A stretch of DNA of 64,000 bases from Halonatronomonas betaini. GTDB taxonomy: Bacteria > Bacillota > Halanaerobiia > Halanaerobiales > Halarsenatibacteraceae. The translations under genes were made by a program, and so were the position numbers. The notes beneath the pieces were generated by a model. That model was given only the letters and a program-made list of their open reading frames with translations. It was not told the DNA's origin and made no database searches. Location of the stretch: positions 162,905 through 226,904 of the forward strand of contig NZ_JADPIE010000005.1 in NCBI RefSeq assembly GCF_015666175.1, written 5' to 3'. This document shows, in pieces, positions 29,973 through 38,907 of this stretch (the stretch's first letter is position 1; the number at the start of each line of letters is the position of its first letter).

Positions 29973-30971
29973 TTACCAGACCTTAGCCCTTAATAAATCC
30001 TGGAAGTTAACCATACCCAGGGGAGAGCCATTATCATCAATTATAGGCAGATGATTAATTTCTTTCTGTTCCATTAATTTTAGGGCTTCAGCAGCCAGTT
30101 TTTCTTCGCCAATAGTTTCTGGATCGGCTGTCATAATCTCAGAGACTCTGGCATTAAGAAGATCTTTATTTTGAGATTTTACCGCTCTTCTGATATCACC
30201 ATCGGTGACTATGCCAATTAAACGGCCTGCCTGATTTATAACGGCAGTTGAACCCATTCTACTTTCAGTCATCGTAAATAGGGCCTGCTGGACTGATGCC
30301 TCGGCTTTGATTTTAGGATTCTGATCCCTGATTTTTAGGACATCAGCAACGGTAGTCAATAATTTTCTACCCAGGCTACCTGCTGGGTGATAGAGGGCAA
30401 AGTCCTCTTCTGTCAGGCCATTAAGGCCGGCCAGGGAAACTGCCAGGGCATCGCCTAGAGCCAGTGAGGCTGTTGTCGATGTTGTTGGAGCTAAATCTAA
30501 ATGGCAGGCCTCGCCGGTGACCCCTGTTGAAATAACTGAATCGGCCTGATTGGCCAGGGTGGAATCCAGATTCGATGTGATCAGATATAATCTGGCGCCG
30601 ATTCTTTTTATCGATGGAATCAGTTTGATTATCTCCTCAGTCTCGCCGCTATTGGAGATAGTTATGATTATATCTTCACCGGTTACCATTCCCAGGTCTC
30701 CATGGAGGGCTTCCCCGGCATGAACGAAATAGGCCGGTGTTCCTGTGCTGGAGAAGGTAGCAGCTATTTTGCGGGCAATCAGACCTGACTTGCCAACGCC
30801 TGTCAGGATAATCCGGCCTTCAGATAAATAGATCCCTGAAAGAAATTCTGAAAAGTTACCATCGATCTCTTCTGCCAGATTTTTAACAGCAGTTGCTTCA
30901 TTTATTAAGACCTGCCTGGCCTGATTTAGGGCCTGTTTGATTTTATTTGGATCAATATTTTTTCTAGCCAT
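29973..30971 (-). CDS. kdsD: Arabinose-5-phosphate isomerase (KdsD/KpsF)
   Basis: A 332-residue enzyme that makes D-arabinose 5-phosphate from ribulose 5-phosphate, the first step towards Kdo. The SIS sugar-isomerase domain spans about 30-190 (TGVGKSGLIARKIA; FSSTGTPAYFVHAGEALHGD; ITISNSGETEE). Two CBS domains follow (about 205-330), one with MGSTAVINQAGRLIGIVTDGDIRR as landmark around 240-263. Length and order match KdsD. It sits between kdsA and the LpxL-type gene. Confidence 0.95.
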   Translation of the reverse strand: MARKNIDPNKIKQALNQARQVLINEATAVKNLAEEIDGNFSEFLSGIYLSEGRIILTGVGKSGLIARKIAATFSSTGTPAYFVHAGEALHGDLGMVTGEDIIITISNSGETEEIIKLIPSIKRIGARLYLITSNLDSTLANQADSVISTGVTGEACHLDLAPTTSTTASLALGDALAVSLAGLNGLTEEDFALYHPAGSLGRKLLTTVADVLKIRDQNPKIKAEASVQQALFTMTESRMGSTAVINQAGRLIGIVTDGDIRRAVKSQNKDLLNARVSEIMTADPETIGEEKLAAEALKLMEQKEINHLPIIDDNGSPLGMVNFQDLLRAKVW

Positions 30972-30989
30972 TATTCGAGATACACCTTT

Positions 30990-31817
30990 CTATATACCTT
31001 TTTTAAGATCGTCAAATGCCTTAATCTCTTTTAATAAATTCTCCATCTTATCAACTGGAATCATAGTCGCACTGTCACTTAATGCTTCAGCTGGATTGGG
31101 GTGGGTTTCAATAAATAAGCTTGAAATACCAACAGCTGTTGCTGCTCTGGCCAGGGCCGGTGCATATTCCTTTTCGCCACCTGAGCTATCACCGGCAGCT
31201 CCTGGGAGCTGTACGCTATGGGTTACATCAAAGACAACTGGATAGCCGGTTTCAGCCATCCTTACCAGGGAGCGGAAATCTGAGACCAGATTATTATAGC
31301 CAAAACTTGCCCCTCTTTCAGTTAAAAGGATTTTATGGTTGCCAGTACTTTCAAGTTTTTCTACAACCTGATCGATATCCCAGGGGGCCAGAAACTGCCC
31401 CTTTTTGACATTGGCTATCTTTTTTGTTTCTCCAACAGCCAGTACCAGGTCTGTCTGGCGACACAGGAATGCCGGTATTTGAATTATATCCAGGACTCTG
31501 CCGGCAATCTCTGCCTCCTCTGGTGAATGGACATCTGAAAGAACCGGAATGTCCAGGGTATCTTTAACTTCTGCCAGTATGTCCAGCCCTTCATCCAGGC
31601 CAGGGCCTCTAAAGGATTCATGGGATGAACGATTGGCTTTATCATAGGAGGATTTAAAGACAAAGGGGATTCCTAGTTTATCTGTGATATTCTTTAGAGT
31701 TGAAGCTGTTTCTAAAGCCATCTCCCTGGATTCGATAACACAGGGACCGGCTATTAGGACAAATGGCTCCTTCTGGCTAAAGACTACATTATCATTTACT
31801 CTTATTTTAGTTGCCAT
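30990..31817 (-). CDS. kdsA: Kdo-8-phosphate synthase
   Basis: A 275-residue aldolase-type enzyme that condenses phosphoenolpyruvate with arabinose 5-phosphate. It shows LIAGPCVIESREMAL, FKSSYDKANRSS, the VLSDVHSPEEA loop, IQIPAFLCRQTDL and VVFDVTHSVQLPG. The Cys in the GPCVIES segment fits the metal-dependent subclass, though the class needs structural alignment to settle. It directly follows kdsB with one base between. Confidence 0.96.
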   Translation of the reverse strand: MATKIRVNDNVVFSQKEPFVLIAGPCVIESREMALETASTLKNITDKLGIPFVFKSSYDKANRSSHESFRGPGLDEGLDILAEVKDTLDIPVLSDVHSPEEAEIAGRVLDIIQIPAFLCRQTDLVLAVGETKKIANVKKGQFLAPWDIDQVVEKLESTGNHKILLTERGASFGYNNLVSDFRSLVRMAETGYPVVFDVTHSVQLPGAAGDSSGGEKEYAPALARAATAVGISSLFIETHPNPAEALSDSATMIPVDKMENLLKEIKAFDDLKKGI

Positions 31818-31818
31818 C

Positions 31819-32568
31819 TTAATTTAAGCCTCCATTATCTTTTAAAATTTTGCTGACTTCCTTTAAATCTTCAGGGCGGTCGATTCCAGGTCCATGATGC
31901 TCTGTTATCCCGACTTTAATTTTATAACCATTTTCTAGAGCCCTTAACTGCTCCAGAGATTCTGCTTTTTCCAGTGGAGTTGGCTCTAACTCGGTATATT
32001 TCAGTAAAAAATCTTTTCTATAGACATAGAGACCTATATGCTGGAGAAAATTCTGGTCCAGGATATCTTCTTCTCTATAATAGGGGATTTTAGATCTGGA
32101 AAAATACAGGGCCAGGTTATTTTTATCCAGGACAACTTTAACTCTATCAGGTTTTCTGGCCTCAATTTCTGAGATAGGGCTTGCCAGAGTTGCCATTTCG
32201 GCATCTTTGCTATCTTTTAGAATTTTAATGGCCTGATCTATCATCTCTGGCCTGATTAATGGTTCATCGCCCTGAACATTGACAATGAAATCTGCAGTTA
32301 ACTCACTGGCTACCTCTGCCAGCCGATCAGTTCCGCTCCGGTGTTCAGAGGAGGTCATAACTGCCTGGCCACCAAAGCCTTCGACCTTTTTATAAATTCT
32401 CCGGTCGTCAGTTGCAATTATTACTCTATCAACAAGCTCTGCCTGAATTGAACGTTGATAGACATGATCAATAACAGGCTTTCCATTCAGGTCAGCGATG
32501 ATTTTCCCAGGAAATCTCTTCGAACTATATCTTGCAGGTATGATAACTACTGAATTCAATATTAGCAC
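31819..32568 (-). CDS. kdsB: CMP-Kdo synthetase
   Basis: A 249-residue nucleotidyltransferase that activates Kdo with CTP. The N-terminal VVIIPARYSSKRFPGK is the family signature, with NVQGDEPLI, KIPYYRE and LEQLRALENG downstream. It uses CTP, which the pyrG gene in this window supplies. It is tightly packed between lpxK and kdsA. I found no kdsC phosphatase gene in the cluster. Confidence 0.96.
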   Translation of the reverse strand: MLILNSVVIIPARYSSKRFPGKIIADLNGKPVIDHVYQRSIQAELVDRVIIATDDRRIYKKVEGFGGQAVMTSSEHRSGTDRLAEVASELTADFIVNVQGDEPLIRPEMIDQAIKILKDSKDAEMATLASPISEIEARKPDRVKVVLDKNNLALYFSRSKIPYYREEDILDQNFLQHIGLYVYRKDFLLKYTELEPTPLEKAESLEQLRALENGYKIKVGITEHHGPGIDRPEDLKEVSKILKDNGGLN

Positions 32569-32571
32569 CTC

Positions 32572-33702
32572 TTAATCTTCAATATTTTCCAGTAAACGGG
32601 TTGCAATATTTTTAGACTGGCCTGTCTGGTCTTTAAAGGCCATTTTGATCTCAAAACTATATAAACCTATATTTTGAATACTTAAAAAATCGAGTAAGGA
32701 ATCGTCTAATTTGACTATATCTTTGCCAGTTGTTATTAGATAATCTATATTTTCACTGGCAAATTTTTCAACTATCTGCTTGAAGTCTTCTCTAGTATAA
32801 ATATGATGATCTGGAAAAATAAAATGTTTGACCAGATTACAGCCCTGCTCCTGTAATGAAGCTTCAAAAGCCCCGGGGTTGCCCAGGCCACTAAAGGCTA
32901 TAACATCTTTATTATTTAGTTTATTAAGTCCAAGCTTCTCGCCATTAATGCTCTGTAAATGTGACGGGACATGATTTGACAGATATATGTAAGATAAATC
33001 GTTATAACTCTTTAATTGATTTATAATCTCATTTAAGCTGGAATTACTAACCTGATCGACCCTTGATATGATAAAACCATCTGCCCTTTTTAATGAGCTT
33101 TTTGGCTCCCTTAATAATCCTCCTGGAAGCAGGTGATTATAACCAAAGGGATTTGTGGCATCAATTAATACTATATCATAATCTCTAATTATTTTTCTAT
33201 GCTGGAAGCTATCATCTAATAGAATAATATCTGGATTAAATTCAGCCTGGACATAGCTGGCTGCCTTTAATCTATCCCTGCAGATGACAACAGGTATTTC
33301 AGGCAGTTTGTTGGCCAGCATAAAGGCTTCGTCTCCTGCAAATTTAGCTCCGACTAGAATTTTTTCGCCATTTGATACTACCAGGGGTTCCTGATTATCG
33401 CCTTTATAACCTCTACTGATAATAACAATATCTTTGCCAGAATTTTTTAATTCAGTGGCAAAGGCTTCTACTGCCGGGGTTTTACCTGTGCCCCCTGTTG
33501 TAATATTGCCAATACTTATAGTTTTAGCAGCAACTCTGCCCTGTTTGATGATATCTTTATCATAGAGCAGATTTCTAAGCATTACTGCCAGCCGATATAT
33601 ATATGATAAAAGGATTAATAATATCCTTAAGATAGCTGGTATCAGGCCCTTTTTATTGCCACTGATAATATCTAATAGATAATTGATTAATTTATTTTTC
33701 AT
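32572..33702 (-). CDS. lpxK: Tetraacyldisaccharide 4'-kinase
   Basis: LpxK phosphorylates the 4' position of the lipid A disaccharide at the inner membrane. The P-loop reads SIGNITTGGTGKTP, preceded by a hydrophobic N-terminal helix. DIILLDDSFQHRK is the family's Walker B-like segment, and GLGNPGAFE and FPDHHIYTR follow. The ATG at 33702 is preferred to one at 33756: it lies 4 bases after the upstream stop with GAGAGG at suitable spacing, giving about 376 residues, closer to family length. Confidence 0.95.
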   Translation of the reverse strand: MKNKLINYLLDIISGNKKGLIPAILRILLILLSYIYRLAVMLRNLLYDKDIIKQGRVAAKTISIGNITTGGTGKTPAVEAFATELKNSGKDIVIISRGYKGDNQEPLVVSNGEKILVGAKFAGDEAFMLANKLPEIPVVICRDRLKAASYVQAEFNPDIILLDDSFQHRKIIRDYDIVLIDATNPFGYNHLLPGGLLREPKSSLKRADGFIISRVDQVSNSSLNEIINQLKSYNDLSYIYLSNHVPSHLQSINGEKLGLNKLNNKDVIAFSGLGNPGAFEASLQEQGCNLVKHFIFPDHHIYTREDFKQIVEKFASENIDYLITTGKDIVKLDDSLLDFLSIQNIGLYSFEIKMAFKDQTGQSKNIATRLLENIED

Positions 33703-33706
33703 CTTT

Positions 33707-34324
33707 TTAAAGCCTCTCTTCAGCAGCTTCATTTGCTTTTTCAAGGCTGGCTTCAATTATTTTAGCTGCCTCCTGCCGCTCTAGATCTTCTAAATCTTTA
33801 ATCGGTTGGCCATAGTAGATTACAATTTTGCTAAAAAGTAAAGGCAACTCAAAATTATCCCAGCTCTTTTTAAAGGTATGTTTCCAGCCATTGGCCACAC
33901 CTATTGGGATGATCGGACAGCCACTCCGCTGCTGGATCATAACTGCCCCAAGTTTTATTTTTCTGGCCGGGCCTCTAGGGCCGTCAGGGGTTATAACTAG
34001 CTGGCGCTGATTCCTAACTAATTTTAACATTTTTTTCAATGAACTAACAGCCCCTGATGAACTGGAGCCCCGAACAACTTTCCAGCCTAATTTTTCTAAT
34101 GACTGGCTAATAATTTCCCCTTCTCTACTCTGGCTGGCTAAGGCTGTATAATTATGCCTGGCAAGGGCTACTGCTATAGACCAGAGATGGCAGTGCCAGC
34201 CTAACATCAGGCCACCCTGGCTGATAGCACCTTCAGCTTCCAGACGATTATGTTCTTCAATTCTATATGTTAATCTTCCTAATCTCATTAATTTTTCTAA
34301 AATAAATGGATAATGTTTTTCCAT
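33707..34324 (-). CDS. DUF374 acyltransferase, LpxJ-like
   Basis: A protein of about 205 residues of the DUF374 lysophospholipid-acyltransferase-like family. GWHCHLWSIA carries the H-X-H/HX4-type motif, and TPDGPRGPARKIKLG is the second family block. LpxJ, a DUF374 protein of Epsilonproteobacteria, adds a secondary acyl chain to lipid A; adjacency to lpxK suggests the same here. The long frame starting at 34408 overlaps the upstream gene; the ATG at 34324 has GGAAGGGG before it and is preferred. With the LpxL-type gene, the cluster carries two acyltransferases. Confidence 0.82.
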   Translation of the reverse strand: MEKHYPFILEKLMRLGRLTYRIEEHNRLEAEGAISQGGLMLGWHCHLWSIAVALARHNYTALASQSREGEIISQSLEKLGWKVVRGSSSSGAVSSLKKMLKLVRNQRQLVITPDGPRGPARKIKLGAVMIQQRSGCPIIPIGVANGWKHTFKKSWDNFELPLLFSKIVIYYGQPIKDLEDLERQEAAKIIEASLEKANEAAEERL

Positions 34325-34349
34325 AATACCCCTTCCGAAACTGGCTGAA

Positions 34350-34823
34350 TTAGTTCTGCTTGTCATCAGCCAGACCATAATAATGAATACCCATCCCTGA
34401 AACTTCATGATCTACACTTAAACCTGGTATCCCCAGTTTACCATAAAGTCCAACAGCAAGATGGAAGCCTTTTCTGACAATCCCAATTTTTATTCCAGCA
34501 CCAGATATGCTTAACATCGGCCTGTCAAAATCTCCTAAAGCCCGTTCTACTGTTCTGGTTAAAACCCGCTGATCCTGGACGTCTTCATCAATAACTCCAC
34601 CTTTGATGGCAGCTCCCAGGGAATTTCTTAATATCTTATTTTTAACTTCCTCACCCTTCCCGCCTGCTCTGGTTATGACAGGCAGGTAGCCCTCTGTCTT
34701 TAGGGCTTCAATAAATTCATCATCTCTATCATCATCAACCATAGCCAAAATAATGGCCACTTTACCAAGTGACCGCTCTCCTTCAATATTTATGAATTCA
34801 CTGATCATAAAATCGTCTAACAT
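34350..34823 (-). CDS. HutP-family protein
   Basis: A 157-residue protein that I match to the HutP family of ligand-dependent RNA-binding antiterminators. The fit rests on KVAIILAMVDDDRD near the start, GAAIKGGVI in the middle, and IKIGIVRKGFHLAVGLYGKLGIP followed by VDHEVSGMGIHYY. The last block corresponds to HutP's metal-binding His region near the C-terminus. HutP of Bacillus acts on hut mRNA with histidine and Mg2+; no histidine-use genes are here. It heads the lipid A cluster, so a cis role is possible. A GAGGTG site precedes the ATG. Confidence 0.65.
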   Translation of the reverse strand: MLDDFMISEFINIEGERSLGKVAIILAMVDDDRDDEFIEALKTEGYLPVITRAGGKGEEVKNKILRNSLGAAIKGGVIDEDVQDQRVLTRTVERALGDFDRPMLSISGAGIKIGIVRKGFHLAVGLYGKLGIPGLSVDHEVSGMGIHYYGLADDKQN

Positions 34824-34903
34824 TTTTTCACCTCATCTAAGAATACTTAATCATCCTACTTAACTATAATTCAATATTTATAGTTATTCTCCTGCTTTAA
34901 GCG

Positions 34904-35875
34904 TTAATCTAATTTATGCTTGCGACCAGAATCGGTCTGATCTATTAATTCTTCAGGGAACGGTTTGAAATAAACCTGATTTATTAAATAATCTACATCC
35001 TGCTCTATAATCCAACCGTTAAGGAGGTATAGGGGAACACTTAGTGGAACCATGCCTTTTCTATATTTTTTGACTGTGTCCAGGAAAAATTCTATCTCAC
35101 CTGTTTTTAGTTGATCTGAAATATAGCCAAAACAATGGTTTAAGACATTCTCCTGCAGCCCTGGCTTTGAACTTCGGTTGATTGTATCTTTTAGAAGTTC
35201 TTTATACTGACTGATTAATTCATCTATAGCTAAGTCTTTATTATTTGCAGTTAACTGGCCCATTAATTTTAGGTTTTTAGGGGAGAGAGCCATTAATAGA
35301 TATTTGTGTCTGGTATGAAAATCAATCAGATCCTTTATCTTTTTAGATTCTTCAACTTTTCTAAATCTGGCCATTGTAAAGATAGCTGTTAAGAAATCCT
35401 CTCGCATCTGGAGATTATTTAATCTGCCATCATTTTCAGCAGGGATATTGCCGTAATAATCAAAAACTGCCCTGGCAAAAAGGCCCTCTGTCTTTTTATG
35501 GGGGGCAACATCTTTTAAGGCTGGATATAATTTAACTGATTTGCAGCCACATGATGGTGAGCCTTCCTTGCAGATAAAGCCATCAATTTTTTGATTGTCT
35601 TTAAAAAAATTAAGGGCGGTGGCCTTTAATTTATCAGTTAAATCTGCCCCTGTAGCTGGCTGGCGGAGTCTAATTTCTTTGCCCTCTTCAACTAAACGAA
35701 GGGTCTGCCTGGGAACAGGCAGACCTATTTCAACTTCAGGGCAGATCGGATGGTATTCAACGAATTCTCCTAGCTTTTTTAGAAATTTAATATCAAATCT
35801 CTGGCCTGAATAATAACAATGGGCAAAACCTAGACATTTACTTATTATTAATTCTGGAGCTGGATAGTCTATCAT
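34904..35875 (-). CDS. DUF523 and DUF1722 domain protein
   Basis: A 323-residue two-domain protein. The N-terminal half (about 1-150) is DUF523: ISKCLGF, the HPICPEVEIGLPVPR block and CKEGSPSCGCKSV, with several conserved cysteines that may bind metal. The C-terminal half (about 180-310) is DUF1722: RKVEESKKIKDLIDFHTRHKY region and CFGYISDQLK. Fusions of this type are known (YbgA relatives), sometimes with photolyase genes. The biochemical function is not established. It lies 29 bases after clpB. Confidence 0.88.
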   Translation of the reverse strand: MIDYPAPELIISKCLGFAHCYYSGQRFDIKFLKKLGEFVEYHPICPEVEIGLPVPRQTLRLVEEGKEIRLRQPATGADLTDKLKATALNFFKDNQKIDGFICKEGSPSCGCKSVKLYPALKDVAPHKKTEGLFARAVFDYYGNIPAENDGRLNNLQMREDFLTAIFTMARFRKVEESKKIKDLIDFHTRHKYLLMALSPKNLKLMGQLTANNKDLAIDELISQYKELLKDTINRSSKPGLQENVLNHCFGYISDQLKTGEIEFFLDTVKKYRKGMVPLSVPLYLLNGWIIEQDVDYLINQVYFKPFPEELIDQTDSGRKHKLD

Positions 35876-35904
35876 TTTCTCTCCTCCTGATATCTGGGAT
35901 TAGA

Positions 35905-38490
35905 TTATGCAATTTTTATTACAAAGTCATCTCTTTCTTCTGAGTAACCGATCTCAATAACTGAGCCCTGTTCAGGTTCTTCTTCTAAAAGAAATAATGC
36001 CAGTTTATCCTTGATCTGATTCTGGATTACCCTTTCTAAAGGCCTGGCACCATAGGCAGGGTCGTAACCTAGAACTGCAAGCTGGTCTTTAGCAGCTTCA
36101 GTTACTGTTAAGTCAAATTCCTGTTCAATGACTTTTTCAGCCAACTCCTGGACCTTGATTTCTACGATCTGTCTGATATGGTTTTCATCAAGGCTATGGA
36201 ATATGATTCTGCCATCTATTCTATTGATAAATTCAGGCCTAAAAGTCTGTTTCAATGCCTGATTGACTTTTTCTTTGATTCTTTCGTGATCATCTAAGTC
36301 CTGGATATATTCTGAACCGATATTTGATGTCATGATGATAACAGTATTTCTAAAATCAACTTCTTTCCCGTGGCTATCGGTAAGGATACCGTCGTCTAAA
36401 ATCTGGAGTAATATATTGAAGACATCAGAATGGGCCTTTTCAATCTCATCCAGGAGAATTACTGAATAGGGCTGCCGTCTGACCTTTTCTGTTAGCTGGC
36501 CACCTTCATCATAACCGACATAACCTGGAGGGGAACCGATCATTTTGGCAACTGCATGGCGCTCCATATATTCTGACATATCAAGCCTGATTAGATTCTT
36601 CTCCCGATCAAATAGATGGGCTGCCAGGGTCTTGGCAAGTTCTGTCTTGCCGACTCCAGTCGGTCCCATAAAGAGGAATGAACCTAATGGCCTATCCTCG
36701 CTCTGGAGGCCGGTTCTGGATCTTCTAATGGCGTTGCTTACAGCATTAATGGCTTCATCCTGGCCGACGACCCGTTTTGAGAGCTCTTCTTCCAGTTTTA
36801 ATAATTTTTCCTTTTCTGATGAGAGTAACTGCTGAACAGGGATATCTGTCCAGGATGCGACTATACCGGCGATATCCTCCTCTGTTACCTCTTCTCTCAG
36901 GATATCCTGCTGTTCAGGACTTCCTTCAACTTTCTCCCTGATCTGGTTTAGTTCCTTTTCTAAATCTGAGAGTTTACCGTATTTTAATCTGGCAGCCTCC
37001 TCATAGTTTGCTTCTCTTTCTGCATTTTCTGCTGCCAGCTTGACTTTTTCTATCTCCTCTTTTAATTCCCGCTGTCGCTTAATTAAATCCTTTTCCTGGT
37101 TCCAGCGGGCCATTAGAGGATCTCTTTTTTCTTTTAATTCGTTAATCTTTTCAGTCAGTTCTGCCAGCTTTTCTTCAGAGCCTTCCTCTTCTTCATTTTT
37201 TAAAACTTCCCTTTCTGTTTCCAGTCTTCTTAAGCGGCGATTTAATTCATCGATCTCTAAAGGCATTGAGTCTATATCTATCTTGACCTTGGCTGCAGCT
37301 TCATCTACCAGGTCGATTGATTTATCTGGCTGATAGCGTTCAGTTAAATATCGTTCTGATAATTTGGCAGCTGCCTCTAGAGCTTTATCCTGGATTCTTA
37401 CGCCATGATGGATCTCATATTTTTCTTTTAAGCCTCTCAGGATTGAAAGGGTATCTTCTAAATCTGGCTCTTTGATCTGGACTGGCTGGAATCTTCTTTC
37501 TAAAGCTGCATCCTTTTCAATATGCTTTTTATATTCATCCAGGGTTGTGGCTCCTATACAGTGAAGCTCTCCTCTGGCCAGTGCCGGTTTTAAGAGATTG
37601 GAGGCATCCATGGCGCCTTCGCTGGCACCGGCACCGACTATTGTATGCATCTCATCAATAAAGACAATATATTTGCCTTCAGCTTCTTTAATCTTTTTTA
37701 GGACAGATTTTAATCTATCTTCAAACTCACCCCGGTATTTGGCTCCGGCTAAGAGTGAGCCCATATCCAGTTCTATTACTTTTTTGTTCTTTAATACCCC
37801 GGGGATATCTCCAGTGACTATTCTCTGGGCAAGGCCTTCAACTACTGCAGTTTTACCGACTCCTGGTTCGCCGATTAAAACAGGATTGTTCTTCCGTCGC
37901 CTGGAGAGAACCTGCATTATTCTCCGAATTCTTTCATCTCTTCCAATTACCGGGTCAAGTTTTCCTTCCTTTGCCATATCAGTAAGGTCAATTGTATATC
38001 TCTCTAAAGCCTGGAATTGATCTTCAGAATCAGGACTATCGACTTTTGCTCCCTGCCTGATCTCATTGATTATATTTTTTATTTTTTCTTTATCTATTTC
38101 TTTATCTGTAAATAGTTTTGCTGTTTTATTGTCTGAACTAACAAGGGCAAGCAGGATATGCTCGGTTGAAATATAATCATCATTTAATTTCTTTGCTTCC
38201 TGACGGGACTGCTGTAAGATATTATGCATATCCCTGGACATATATATTTGATTGCTATCAGAACTATAAACTTCTGGAAGCTGGGTAATTAATTTCTGGC
38301 AATCTTTAGATAGTTGCTCTAAATTTAAACCTAGCTGTTCTAAAATTGGCCTGGTTACTCCCTGGTCTTCCTCAAGCATAGCTTTTAGTAAGTGGGGTGG
38401 ATAGATTTCCTGATTATTATTATCTGTAGCTATCTGCTGGGCAGTAGCCAGTAACTCCTGTGACCTTCTTGTAAAGTCATCCATTTTCAT
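35905..38490 (-). CDS. clpB: ClpB disaggregase
   Basis: A Hsp100 chaperone of about 861 residues that, with DnaK, pulls apart protein aggregates. It has an N-terminal double-repeat domain (to about 145), a first AAA+ module (Walker A GEPGVGKTAVVEG), a long coiled middle domain (about 405-520, rich in Glu, Lys and Arg) and a second AAA+ module (GPTGVGKTELAKT, VILLDEIEKAH, C-terminal GARPLERVI). The start at ATG 38490 has GAGG at good spacing; a GTG at 38499 overlaps it. A CtsR operator covers the promoter. Confidence 0.98.
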   Translation of the reverse strand: MKMDDFTRRSQELLATAQQIATDNNNQEIYPPHLLKAMLEEDQGVTRPILEQLGLNLEQLSKDCQKLITQLPEVYSSDSNQIYMSRDMHNILQQSRQEAKKLNDDYISTEHILLALVSSDNKTAKLFTDKEIDKEKIKNIINEIRQGAKVDSPDSEDQFQALERYTIDLTDMAKEGKLDPVIGRDERIRRIMQVLSRRRKNNPVLIGEPGVGKTAVVEGLAQRIVTGDIPGVLKNKKVIELDMGSLLAGAKYRGEFEDRLKSVLKKIKEAEGKYIVFIDEMHTIVGAGASEGAMDASNLLKPALARGELHCIGATTLDEYKKHIEKDAALERRFQPVQIKEPDLEDTLSILRGLKEKYEIHHGVRIQDKALEAAAKLSERYLTERYQPDKSIDLVDEAAAKVKIDIDSMPLEIDELNRRLRRLETEREVLKNEEEEGSEEKLAELTEKINELKEKRDPLMARWNQEKDLIKRQRELKEEIEKVKLAAENAEREANYEEAARLKYGKLSDLEKELNQIREKVEGSPEQQDILREEVTEEDIAGIVASWTDIPVQQLLSSEKEKLLKLEEELSKRVVGQDEAINAVSNAIRRSRTGLQSEDRPLGSFLFMGPTGVGKTELAKTLAAHLFDREKNLIRLDMSEYMERHAVAKMIGSPPGYVGYDEGGQLTEKVRRQPYSVILLDEIEKAHSDVFNILLQILDDGILTDSHGKEVDFRNTVIIMTSNIGSEYIQDLDDHERIKEKVNQALKQTFRPEFINRIDGRIIFHSLDENHIRQIVEIKVQELAEKVIEQEFDLTVTEAAKDQLAVLGYDPAYGARPLERVIQNQIKDKLALFLLEEEPEQGSVIEIGYSEERDDFVIKIA

Positions 38491-38524
38491 AGATATCACC
38501 TCATGCTGTTATTTTCTTTTTTAT

Positions 38525-38553
38525 ATTATACAGCAATGGTCAAAGATAGTCAA
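38525..38553 (-). promoter_or_regulatory. clpB promoter
   Basis: On the minus strand TTGACT (38548-38553), a 17-base spacer and perfect TATAAT (38525-38530), 35 bases before the ATG. Confidence 0.88.
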
Positions 38554-38554
38554 A
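38538..38554 (+). promoter_or_regulatory. CtsR operator over the clpB promoter
   Basis: GGTCAAAGATAGTCAAA matches the CtsR heptad pair RGTCAAA-NAN-RGTCAAA in full. It spans the -35 box and the adjacent spacer, so bound CtsR would block polymerase. The ctsR gene is not in this window. No CIRCE element was seen. Confidence 0.88.
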
Positions 38555-38718
38555 CTTTTTATTTTGCAATTAATTACCGTCTAATATAATAGTTCTCGGC
38601 CAGGGCACTTATTCCTTTTAAAATATAAAATCGGTGACTAATTATATCTAAACCAGGTTTATTAATTGGAGATGATTTTAAGGTAGCTATCTCTCAGGAA
38701 TAGGTTGTTAAAGTTTTA

Positions 38719-38817
38719 GGACTGGGTTGATACTGGGTTGGTACTGGGTTAGTACTGGGTTGGTAGCGGTTCGGCACCGGGGAGGTACCGAGGAGATACC
38801 GGGGTGGGACTGGAGGA
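38719..38817 (+). repeat. Nine-unit 11-bp degenerate tandem repeat
   Basis: Nine head-to-tail 11-base units run from 38719 to 38817. The first four are near-identical (consensus GTACTGGGTTG); units five to nine drift towards GTACCGGGGAG. The array is G+C-rich in an AT-rich gap of about 400 bases. The period is not a multiple of three and stops interrupt all frames, so it is non-coding. The rest of the gap holds the clpB control region and a terminator. There are no spacers, so it is not CRISPR. Confidence 0.85.
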
Positions 38818-38865
38818 AAGGTATATTACTCTACTTCTAATTAGTTTTATCAGTAAATTAATCTG

Positions 38866-38899
38866 AGATAAAAATAACCCTGTGGTTTTAGTCACAGGG
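38866..38899 (-). terminator. Terminator of the ABC/GTPase/binding-protein operon
   Basis: CCCTGTG and CACAGGG pair around an 8-base loop (38878-38899), followed on the minus strand by TTATTTTT. It lies 9 bases after the ABC ATPase stop. Confidence 0.82.
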
Positions 38900-38907
38900 C
38901 CTTTTAA

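Noticed and set aside
33703..33756. Longer LpxK N-terminus starting at 33756
   Set aside because: It would overlap the LpxJ-like gene by 50 bases with only basic filler residues; the start at 33702 has a proper ribosome site and coupling.
38719..38817. CRISPR-like array
   Set aside because: Units are 11 bases and contiguous with no spacers, and no cas genes are near.
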